In this document: in pieces, positions 52,526 to 62,755 of the stretch
Layout of the letters: each line of letters opens with the position of its first letter
Position numbering within the stretch: position 1 is the stretch's first letter
Assembly: GCF_028009165.1 (NCBI RefSeq)
Contig: NW_026611616.1
Coordinates: 55,962-119,961 of the forward strand
From: Akanthomyces muscarius
Taxonomy: Eukaryota; Ascomycota; Sordariomycetes; Hypocreales; Cordycipitaceae
Direction: 5' to 3'
DNA: 64,000 bases
The notes under the pieces: model-generated
The model's input: only the letters and a program-made list of their open reading frames with translations
What the model was told of the DNA's origin: nothing
Database searches by the model: none
Translations under genes and position numbers: made by a program

Positions 52526-52689
52526 CGCGTCGCTCTCATCTTTCATCTACACCACAGGGTTTACCATACCTTGTGATTCTAGATCAGAAAGATGGTGGAA
52601 TAAATCTCAGAAAAATTGCACGAATCTTTGGACCATACGCCCAACGGCATGGCGCCTGCGCCGTCAAATGCCACTAGCGCAGGGCGGAT

Positions 52690-53905
52690 GCTAGCTGTTG
52701 CTGTGACCAGCTCGGCGAGGAACGGCATGGTGAGGGTTGGTGGAGTCATTCAGAGCAAGAATACGGCACGCAACTAGCCGAAGCGGAAGGCTTTCTCTTT
52801 TACGCTTGGGAAAAGGACAGAACAGAACCCAACTCAGGCGAGTTGGCCGCCATAGCATATGCGTAACGAAATCTACCCGACAGCAATCGACAAAACATCG
52901 CCATCTTCTCGCGCAACCGGAGAGCGGTGGCAGCGCTGAGTCGGCCCTATCAACAATCGGGACAATAATTTATCAAATGCATCTACGAATCGGTAGTGGA
53001 GCTGTCCGGCAAAACAAACACTATTGGTGTAGGATAGGACTCGCCGGACAGGAACAGGATGTTGCAAGCGGCCAAAAGACAAGCAAAGGCTGCAACTCAG
53101 CAAGGGCGCACTACCTGAGGCTCCGTTCCCAGGCATGGAGGCTACAACGCCGAACAACGAACGAATGAAACTCAGAGGTGAACGAAAAATACCCGAAAGG
53201 GTAGGACGATTCTCCAACAAAATTGTTGTGGCGCTGCCCGGGAGCCACACACGTGAGCTTTATCAGGAATGGTCATTGGCGGAGCGCTCAACGCTTGCTC
53301 AATTAAGGACAGACATGGCAAGAGTGAACGGCTATCTCCACCGTATCAAGGCAGTGCCCTCCAAGCAATGCGCATGCATGCGAGAGAAACGGTGGAGCAT
53401 TTTCTTTTACTATGCTCGCAATGGGATGAACAGCGAAAAGAGTTATGAGTATGCACGACTCCGAGGTGGAATGATTTGTCCTTCCGATATGGAGGAAAGT
53501 TAGCATTAGACGGACCGAGATGGAAAGCAAACATGGGCGCAGTTCGGGTGACGATGCAGGTTACACTTGCCACAGGGCGCTTCGATAACTGACAACGAAC
53601 ATAGCTACAACAGGCTTTTCATCATACCAGGAAGCCACATTCACAGCAAGCATGACTAGCGACGCTTCGGTCGCTGTAGATAGGACTCCGAACACTTGGG
53701 GAATAGCCCTCAAGCTAGTTAGTCGCCGATAATAAATAACGCGGATGGTGGGCAGATGGGATGGAAAGATTACGCGGAGGCGATCAAAGAATGACAGGGA
53801 TAAAGTGGAAGGGATGATGCAAACAGTCAAACATGTACCGAGGCATTAGCTAGTGAGCCCTATTGGCTGGAAGCCACCGGACGTAATAAAACAATGAATG
53901 AATGA
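52690..53905 (+). pseudogene. 5'-truncated LINE E-family fragment
   Basis: Plus-strand sequence matches the last quarter of LINE E ORF2. There is an RNase H-region counterpart at 52737-53100 and the C-terminal region at 53135-53503 (RKIPERVGRFSNKIV, SHTRELYQEWSLAERSTLAQ). It ends in the shared 3' UTR (TAGTGAGCCCTATTGGCTG) followed by GTAATAAAAC and a short AATG repeat near 53895-53905. Frame breaks are present. The 5' truncation is typical of LINE insertion. Confidence 0.78.
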
Positions 53906-56296
53906 ATGTCTCAGGTGTAATTTCGTCCAGAGTACATATCGTACCAACCATATTTTCTGTTAATCTAGAAGGGATTTGGGGAACCCTCGCGGGAAAACTA
54001 TTGATAGCACGGTGTACATTGGGCCATGCCCGTATGGGCGGAAAAGAACGAGGCCAGCCAAGCTGAGGCCCCTAACCCCACGCTTCCCTGCTAGACACCC
54101 CCTCCATAACTAGCTCAAAATTGGCAGTGTCTTACCATACTACGTAGACGACGGAGAGCGTTGCCGCTAGTTTGAGGCTCCATATATCACTTTTTCGTGG
54201 CAATGGAAACTTACTCGCTGTCAGTCTGTACGGGCAGAAGAGCAACGGCGACTTTGCGTCAAAGCGCCAAAAAAAAAATTCAGGGGAGGATCTACGATGA
54301 AGCGTTGCCACCATCTATCTACACCCCAGCAAAGCGTCCTTGCAGCAAAACGAAAAGCTCGCTGCCAGACCCAGCTTGCCAAGGAAGAACCGACTAAGTG
54401 AGACCCACAGATTCACTCCTCGATTACCACCAGCCAAGACCGGTGCATCTGCCATGTCAGCAATAGGCAAAGCTCTGTCAACTGGTAAAAGAACCTGGTA
54501 GTTTCTGTTACCTTATGCTGAGTGAGTCTTTTACTTTTAGCTCGGCGCCGGAAATTTCGTTCGCAAGAACACTCAACACGCTCTCAGCCTTACCTTTCCT
54601 GGAGCCAGGAGGCGACACGGAGGACCCGGCGGAGATTGTACTCTGGATCGAAGTCGGGCGGCGCTTTTTGCTTGGCTAGCATGCTGCTGAGCAGCATCGG
54701 CTGTGGTTTAGCGGGCTAGCTTTTCTCGTCTCTCGAAAAGCTCAGAGTCTTTTTTACATAAAGAAAACCAAGAGCAGGAGCGCGATTGGTCTATCACGTT
54801 GAAGCTCACTCTCTGTCCGCCCCTCCTTCCCAAACTACAGCAGATGATCTATATGCATATTACAAGTACGGGGCTATCAATGAGATGGACGCGCATTGCC
54901 GTTTGCACCACAGCCACTCTAGAGCCATAGAACCGCTACAATTTCGTCTACTAGTCGCTCCCATTGGTACTTTCGCTTTGAAGACGTATCGAAGCGGGGT
55001 GTGCATTGTATGACACGCGCAGACCTAGCAAAGATTCCAGTGTCTGCTTGCGCACGCCGAACCGAATCGGATGTCCTAAACCGATTCGAAACAAGCAACA
55101 TCAGAAGGTTCCTGAAAATGCATGCGTCCAGTCCACTGCAGTCGCAACGCGGTATTGTTTTTGACCCCGAGTAGAGAACGATTTTCCAGGTGGAAGTTTG
55201 GCACCCAGCCGCGAGCTTTTCTCGTAAAATTCATGTTTGAGCAACCATTGATGGCCCCCACAAGGCACGGGACCTCCCCGCAGAGCCCGCAGAGCCCGCA
55301 GAGCCGCCGGCAATGCGACCTAGCTGCTGCTTGGTTCCGATTTGACGCCGCAGTACAATGTCAGGACCCATTTTGCGATCAGCTTTTGGAGGGGCGATGC
55401 AATAATTACATGCAAAGGCTCGAGGAGTTTATCAATCTAAAATCATGCTGCAGCCCTGCGGGGAGGCCTTGCTCCTTGCCGAGCATAGCCCAGTTTGTAG
55501 AGCGGCGCCGACCCACCGTCATCAACTAGAGGCTCAACACGCCACCGGCGCCATAGTTAAACTCCTACTTGAATAAGTGCCCAAATATGCCACGTTTGCT
55601 CAGCTGCATCGAATATTAGGCAGACCAGGCTTTTGTTGAACAAAGCAATTCACAGGTTTACCTTTGACTGCACAACATCAACCCTGCCACTGCACATCCC
55701 GTGTCACGTGCTAGACAATCGCAATAAGACGGCGAGGGGCCCGCGAGAGGGCCGGGAGGGGACTCTCTTCTAGTCAGTGTGAACAATATGATCATTATTG
55801 CGAGCTATCAGCTATCTATTCGCGATCTACGTCTTCACTTTCTTCGTGCTAGCCACATCATCCCTGAAAAACCCGCCTCAAATCCATTCCACACCTGCTG
55901 AGGTAGATGTTACCTACAGTAGGCCGTGTGACTCTTTGTGATGGCAAGAAAATCAGAAGATCCGTGTATAATTCTTTTTTTGATAATGATAATGTTTTGT
56001 CTCTTCAGAAAAGTACTTCAGTTTGATTAGAAACGCTTGCGCCAAAGCAAGACGTCATTGTGTTTTTGCCATAGCACAATAAGAAGCGAGCCTAAGCGAG
56101 AACCTAGCGGGAGGTTCTCCAGTGAACAACACAGCTATTATTGCGAGCAACCTGCTAGTTGTCTGCGAACTATTTCTTCACCCCCGTTGTGCTGGCCGCG
56201 TCATCTCTGACACTTTCTTGGCGCAATTCACCTTCCTTGTGAACTTTCATCAGTCAATTTCTGTAGATTCTACTCTTAGGTATCATGTACACCCTT
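53906..56296. other. intergenic, no gene recognised
   Basis: Short ORFs only, with no domain that I recognise. A GC-rich CCGCAGAG trinucleotide-like repeat lies at 55275-55305. Confidence 0.4.
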
Positions 56297-57076
56297 CTAG
56301 ACGTTTTTGAGATATTGCCGGAAATTCTTTTGCAAAGTATAGAAGCATGTCGTGATCGACTGCCTCGCTGTGTCATCTCCCGTAAACTTCTTGACATCGT
56401 GTAAACTTATCAGCTTTCTGGCGGCCCGCCAAGTATACTTTTCTTGCAATATTGCTTCAAACCATGCGGCGAAGATACTACTTTCACCCTCGCTTGACAG
56501 AAAGCGATTGGTTTCATTGAAGCTCTTGAGCACTGCTATAAGCTCGTCGCGACTCAGCCCTCTAGGATCAATGACATGATGCTGCTTGTCATTGACCGAT
56601 GTTTTATGTCGATTTGTGAACTCAGCCCATTTTTGAGCTTGCGGAGGCGAACGGGTCATCGTGACGGGTGGACTGCTCTGAATTGGGTCGTTCTTGTTTG
56701 CACAATGAATCGTCGTAGGCGAGCTATCCTTGGGAATTATATCGTTTGCCTGTAAATTCTGATCCTTTGCAATGTCGGACATACTTTCATATTTTATGAC
56801 TTTGGACGTAGCGTTGTTAATACTGTCCCCATTTCTTTTCCTTCTGTAACTGGCGTTCATTCTGCTTTCTCTTAGCTCGAACTCACGCCATATCTGATCA
56901 AAAACTTGCTGAACTGTTTTCATAGAACGACATATTTCGCGAAGCTCTCGTTCTGTTATTTCGATCATCAGTCGAATTAAGTCCATGCGAAAGGGTCTTT
57001 TCTTATGCAGTCTGCCAAACTTTCTTGAGTAGCTGAATTGGAGAGCTCTGCCTGACGCTAATTTTAGCACCGCCAT
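56297..57076 (-). CDS. unrecognised ORF, 259 codons
   Basis: From the ATG at 57074-57076 the frame runs 259 codons. The N-terminal 70 residues are basic and helical (KFGRLHKKRPFRMDLIRLM..., FDQIWREFELRESRM). The middle (about 85-165) is polar and probably disordered. The last 90 residues are helical (GLSRDELIAVLKSFNETNRF, ILQEKYTWRAARKLISL). I recognise no family. The alternation of helical and polar blocks looks protein-like in an otherwise AT-rich area. It could be a lineage-specific gene or a relic. Confidence 0.42.
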   Translation of the reverse strand: MAVLKLASGRALQFSYSRKFGRLHKKRPFRMDLIRLMIEITERELREICRSMKTVQQVFDQIWREFELRESRMNASYRRKRNGDSINNATSKVIKYESMSDIAKDQNLQANDIIPKDSSPTTIHCANKNDPIQSSPPVTMTRSPPQAQKWAEFTNRHKTSVNDKQHHVIDPRGLSRDELIAVLKSFNETNRFLSSEGESSIFAAWFEAILQEKYTWRAARKLISLHDVKKFTGDDTARQSITTCFYTLQKNFRQYLKNV

Positions 57077-58855
57077 TTCTGCCAAAATAGGTTGATTTCT
57101 CTGTGTAGCATCGTCTCATACATTCCGTTTTAGAACTCACGTCGATTGTGGGCGAGATGCAGGCAGGCAAACTCGCTGAGTACGATCATCCTTAAAACCC
57201 GGCAAATAAGATGTATGGATTGTTATTCGATACAAAAAGCCATATAAGACGTCATTTCAGGTTCCTTGAATCAAATACCTGAAGATGAGGGTCTTTGAAG
57301 CAGCTCGGTCCGCCCCGCCATCCTCTCTGTCCAAGCTTGGCAAGCCGCAGTGTTGACTTCGATCATTGGGACTTTCACGATTGTGCAATGTGCAAGAGCC
57401 CCCCAGACAACTTCAATCGATGTTTTATTGATTGGAAAGACCGTAGACTTTTCACCCGCCCATTTCAGTGGACCGCCACAGAGCTATGCTCATTGTTGAA
57501 ACTTAGCGTGGCTTTAATTTCCGTTCGGTTCATTACCAGATTCTGTAGTGACATTTGCTGCTGCGGCTTCCATTGTTCGAAAAGATGCTGAACATGCAAT
57601 GTTCTACTGCCATGTATTCCCGGCAATAAGTCATGGTGTACAACGGAACCAGATTTACGGTACGAACAAGCTTGTTCCTTTTGGCTTTCTCGTCGATTTC
57701 AAATCAGCGATACTGCCACCTTGCTTCTCTGAAGTTGATGTCAAAGATATGTTACTCATTTGATGCAGAATGGAGTCCAAATCATCGTTTTGTGTACCCT
57801 CTTCATAATAAGCGTACCTCAAAATGGTATTGCAGCGCAAGTTTCCCAGAAAGTGTTGTTCGAATCGATGCTAGCTGAAACTGTGGTTTATGCATTTTGG
57901 GTGCTTTTAAAGTGCTTCTCGAAACTATGTGCAAATCTTCCACTGGTGGTTTTAGGAGCTCGGTTTCCTGCCTCTCTGACCGTTCAACCACAAGTGTGTT
58001 GTGAACTGTGTACAGCTCTAACCTAAAGTTATTTTTATTTGGGCGAGGCTTGTACTATTGATATCGTTTCAAATGCTGTTTTGCCTGCATTGTCCCACAG
58101 AAACGCCTCTTAAGCCGCAGATTTGTATTGGCGCTGCTAGTTAGCTTTGCCATGTTCCAAGACCCTTACGCTAAAGAAGCTTTCGAGGTCAGTATGAGAG
58201 ACTTGGCGGTAGCTATCCAAAGTCTGCTCGGTGTCAAAATGTCGCCCGCAGTCGCTTTAGATTATTCTGAGAATGCATACGCGAGCAATCTTGTCGACGT
58301 CGTCAAAGCCTGTAAGCGTTATTGTGAAAAGATACTAGTGAGTTGATTCAAGTATCCAGTTCCTGTGTTGTTTACTATTAAGATGAAAAGGAAAGAAAAT
58401 GAATCAACTATACGAGAGCAGAACAGCACTTCTATAGCTTCGAGCATGTGGAAGGTTCTAGAAGCTCGGCGGCACAGCTACCGCGCAAGCGGCTTGCCGG
58501 TTACAGTCATTTTTCTCTACGAGAACGACGGATCAAATGGACCCGGGAGCTCTTCTTACGATTCTGAGTTGTTGTTAGATGGTAAGTCACACCCCGAGTG
58601 CACCGGAAGAGCTTCAGGGCCACAGAGCCACGTGTTTCTTTCAAGATATGCTGGAAAACATGATTGAAACATTTGTGGCAAGAGGGGTCTATATGATGAA
58701 CCACTAATATTGAAGCGTGCCTTACTAACAATTTGGTGACCTGGTGATCAGATAGTGGCTCTAATGCAATTGCGAGCGTTACTAGCATGCACGGCGTCGA
58801 AGGATGCCTAGATATCCCAATAACGATGTCCCTATGCGCAGCCGCGTCTTGAATT
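57077..58855. other. intergenic, no gene recognised
   Basis: Only short ORFs are present, including 58128-58346 on the plus strand, whose reading (MFQDPYAKEAFEVSMRDLAV) is protein-like but matches no family that I know. Confidence 0.4.
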
Positions 58856-60480
58856 TTGTCCCTCTTGCCTTCCGACAGCGTTTCGCAGGTCGCCAGCTCA
58901 CTATGCGAGCCCAAGTTTTCCCCATGCCAGCATCCAGCCAAGAGGAGAAAGCTGCGGGCCGTTCTAACATGGGATCATTTTCAGGAAGCCAAAGGAGATG
59001 AGCCATACAAGAAAGCCGGCGAGGTACTGCATCACAACAAGTGTTGTCACAACCTGCCTTGGCCAACGCATATATCTGACAATGCCCGCTACTACCTTGA
59101 GAACGCACATCACGTGGTAGTAAGAGAGGAGTCAGTGCCGCAGAGCAAACGCCAGCTGGCTATCGAAAATGCGTACGCAAGGACGACAGCAATACAGGCA
59201 CGGCAAGATGGGGACAGGGCGACGAACGCGTTGCGTGGGGCAGTCAATGCTGACACGTTCCGAGAAGCTCAGATGCTGATGGCTGTACGTAGGCACTTGC
59301 CGCTCAATTTTGCGATGTAGCCAGAGTACCAGGCTCTACTGTTGTCCATCCATACCGCGGTGGATGGGTTTCTGGTTGGCTCTGGGGGTGCCGTCGCCGC
59401 TGACCTGGGGGCCGCACACACCGCGCATGAGCAGTCGGTCAAGAGGCGGCTGCTGTCTGCTCAGAGCCTCGTCCATAATTCCATGGACGTGTGGTCTTCT
59501 CCTCAGCGCAAGTCATCCATTGCCATCCATGCGCAGTGGGTCGACGAAGCGTAATTGCCTCGCAAGGCGCTGCTCGGGCCTCCAAACTCCGCCGGTCCCG
59601 TACCCGCGCGGCTATGACGCCTCACTTGATGGGTGTCATGCAGAAGTTCGATCTCACCCACCCGCTCGGCTATCTCACAGGCGACAATGATGTCAAAATC
59701 GACACCTGCCTTCCGCCAACTCGCCGAAGAGCTACTGCGGGAACATGGCGTTGTGTTTGATCCAGTGGCCTCTGGGACGCGATGGGCCGACCACATAATC
59801 AAGCTCTCGCTTCAAGCGTTCCTCTTCGCAAGCAGCAAAAGGGCCCCGGAAGCGACCACGGAGGAGGGGCAAGTCGAGGTAAACGACGCAACTATTGCCG
59901 GTGCGCTGCAGGACGGCATCCATTCGGGAAGTGCGTAGCAAAGACCCCGCAGCCAATCCAAGAGGAGGCTGGATGCTGATGGATGGCTGAGCATGGGGGG
60001 CTTTAGGCAAAATGCACAGCATTGCCGTCTTCATTCGCAACTCAACTATCCACAGTGGCGCGTGGGCTGGCATCACGGGGAAGGCATTGGGGCTTGACAA
60101 CGTTGCACGATGGAACTTCTGGTCATGCTGCTCGAAGCCGCCATCTGCCAAGACGCCGCCATATCCATCTTCCTTCCCGGCACCACGGCGAGCTGGAAGA
60201 AGCTCAAAACGACGCATGAAGTTTGCAGCAGTTCTACCAAGCGACCGTGGAGCAGCGAATGGAGTGGGCATCGACAGACCGGGTGCTGTGGAACATGGAC
60301 ATGCTGTTCAAGCAATTTGAGGATGCCAAGGTCCGTATAGAGAGCACCGAGTCTGGAAAATGCTTGATGCAGACAACGTGGAAGATTTTGTAAAGCAATG
60401 GCCTCGCTTCGTCCGAAGTTGTACTTGTCTTTGTTGTCCGGAACGAATCGTCCCCTTCTGAGATGGTACTGATCTTCACT
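58856..60480 (+). pseudogene. second hAT transposase, decayed
   Basis: Plus-strand pieces are collinear with BED-finger hAT transposases. There is a finger-like start (LTWDHFQEAKGDEP, CCHNLPWPTHISDNARYYLE), a helical region with QLAIENAYARTTAIQ, and a core with SLVHNSMDVWSSPQRKSSIA. The HIIKLSLQAFLFASSK block follows, then an ARWNFW-type segment and a VEQRMEWASTDRVLWNMDML-like end near 60300. Several stops and frame changes occur (stop at 59318, frame change near 59550). It is unrelated in detail to the hAT copy at 16689. I could not find its inverted repeats. Confidence 0.68.
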
Positions 60481-61569
60481 CCTTTTACCAAGTGGCGCGA
60501 AGCGACGTTTTGTCCAGGCTTCAGTGTTCTCGAGCCTGAGGTCCATGCTATCCCGACCTCGAGGATCTGGGGGGCACCCTCGTACAGCTCCACATCAGTT
60601 GACACTAAGCACTCATTCTTAGCCCATCCGCGCCGTAAACCGATTTCAGCTCTTGAAGAGTTTGCAGGGCTTTGCGCTGTCTCTAAATTACCTTTTGTCT
60701 TTCGTCGATGATAATTGATTGTGCTACTAATATGACGTCGCGAGCTTGGTACCTTTTGGCTCTTGAGGTTTGTTTGCTATGGCGTAGCTTCCGAAGCAGT
60801 TGGACAACACTCGCAACCAGATGCACATCCACGCGTAATTAGGCACGTAGCTATGGTGAGGTAAGTGGCAATGTGTATCCCCTGCCATTAATGAGGGGTC
60901 CCAGACTTGATCTATTTGAGTGCGATGCAGTTTCAAAGCGGCATTTTGCAGAAGCCTTCGTTAAGCCCGTTGCTGTCGCTTGCAACTCGGGCACGCCAAG
61001 TCTCAGAAGCGATGCGCAGATGGTTGCCCGCCGGTTGTCACTACTTCGGTTATCTCCACATTAGATTTCTTATCTGAACTATTATCTGGCTCAACTCGTC
61101 TATAGTCGAGAAAAGGTGCTGAGAACCGGACATTTTTGCTGGCAGGGCTTGGGCAACATGCTGAAGAAGCAATTACGCTCCTTTGACGAGTTGAGGGGAG
61201 GTACCAAGTGGTGCCTGAGGCAGCCATTCTTTGGTAGAGAGGAAGTACCATCACCACCCACTTGACATGAATTGGCAATAAAGGTTGAATTGGAGAATTC
61301 GTAGACAGATGACGCTTCCATCCGAGAGTCAATTTGAATGAGGACTTGAGCCTCTATCGCGTCTATTAAAGGGCTATATACATCGCCCGATATCGTGTAG
61401 AAACATACGCATCAAAAGAATCCTGCCTGCCAGCCTGCTCCCAGCCTCTTTGCTGAGATAACTAGCCTCCAACGTGGCGCGCCTGACGACAGCCATCCAC
61501 GTGACTACAAGCTACACTCTGTGAGTGAGCGTGACTGCGCCTCTAGATCCATGGCAGACGTGACGATCT
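60481..61569. other. upstream region of the second phosphatase copy
   Basis: There is no gene that I can support. A TATA-like CTATATA lies at 61374-61380, about 230 bp before the phosphatase ATG. A six-codon upstream ORF starts at 61551, and its TAA (61569-61571) straddles the left edge of the duplicated block. Confidence 0.4.
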
Positions 61570-61608
61570 AACCGCGAAGCTGCAATCACACATACGTTTT
61601 CAAGACAA

Positions 61609-62307
61609 ATGAACAGACGTGGCGAGAAACAACGACGAGTGGTAGCATTGCCGTCACCACAGCCATCTCCATTCTACTTTAAATCAGCGTACGAAGATAC
61701 CCAACCGATTGCAGAACCACAGCGGCTTCTGCTGGTTTTGGACTTGAATCACACACTCATATGTCGCGAAAAGTCTACGAGCCTGACAGCGTATACTTCA
61801 CGGCCTGGGCTTGCCCAATTTTTGGATTACGCCTTCCGCAATCATGACGTAATGATCTGGGCCTCTGCAGAACCTCGCACGGTGAACGCAATAGCCCGAG
61901 AAGTTTTGTCAAAGGAGCTGTATGGGCGACTGATAGCCTGCTGGGCACGAGACAAGCTTCGCCTGCCTACCGCATTACATGGACAGAAAATTCAAATCTT
62001 CAAGCATCTCTCATGGGTGTGGCAGGATGAATTTATCCAGATGAGAAACAAGCAGCCGGGTCAGAGGTGGACACAACGAAACACCGTTCTTGTGGACGAC
62101 AACGCAGGCAAAGCCGCCAGCGAACCATATAATCTCGTGCAGATTAGTGCTTTTGATGCAACCTCAGCCATGGCAGAGAGCGATGAGGTTCTTGGCCTGT
62201 TGATTGAGTATTTAGAAGTCCTGAAACATCAAGGCAATGTTAGCTCGTTCATTCGCCAACATCCGTTTGCAAGCAGCCAGTCGACAGCAACGGACGGTCG
62301 ACAGTAG
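61609..62307 (+). CDS. FCP1/NIF-like HAD phosphatase, copy 2 (intact start)
   Basis: The 232-residue protein starts with an ATG at 61609, the first base of the 42-nt segment missing from copy 1. The N-terminus is basic (MNRRGEKQRR), then PSPQPSP, then the HAD phosphatase domain: LDLNHTLI near residue 41, VMIWASAEP near 90 and VLVDDNAGKA near 163. The nucleophile Asp is present and the second acidic residue of motif I is Asn. The family acts on phosphoproteins such as the polymerase II CTD; the substrate here is unknown. It is convergent with the capsid gene copy downstream. This copy is the better candidate for a working gene. Confidence 0.8.
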   Translation: MNRRGEKQRRVVALPSPQPSPFYFKSAYEDTQPIAEPQRLLLVLDLNHTLICREKSTSLTAYTSRPGLAQFLDYAFRNHDVMIWASAEPRTVNAIAREVLSKELYGRLIACWARDKLRLPTALHGQKIQIFKHLSWVWQDEFIQMRNKQPGQRWTQRNTVLVDDNAGKAASEPYNLVQISAFDATSAMAESDEVLGLLIEYLEVLKHQGNVSSFIRQHPFASSQSTATDGRQ

Positions 62308-62310
62308 TTT

Positions 62311-62348
62311 TGTCACAATAGTCACAACAGTCACAACAGTCACAGCAA
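62311..62348 (+). repeat. short tandem CACAACAGT-type repeat, second copy
   Basis: Identical to the array at 7395-7432, at the start of the gap between the convergent phosphatase and capsid genes. Confidence 0.75.
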
Positions 62349-62755
62349 AATGCAGGAGTAGGGTTGAGTCAGAATAGTGCTTGATTCCTAGCTACAGACA
62401 AGGCAGCCATACCGTCTGTGATAGGCAAAATACAGATCTTTCAGGGGCTTTGTCCCATACACTATTGACACGGTGGAGGTCTTACTACTCCGAGATAGGC
62501 GTGGAACGTGACAAAATCAATGAACAGTACGCTGCAGGAAGTGGAACGGCGGCCATACAAAGTAATACCATTAAGATTACAGCTAGACGTGCAGATAGAA
62601 GCATAAAAATACATAAATAAAGGCGAGCGAGAACAAGCATTCGAGCCTGACGAAGACAGATACAGGACCGTAAACAGAGCAGCTTGGCAAGGCGCAGACT
62701 GGCTTCTGTGGTGGAGAGCGGGCAGCGCAACTGGAAGAGTCCGCACGCTCATGCC

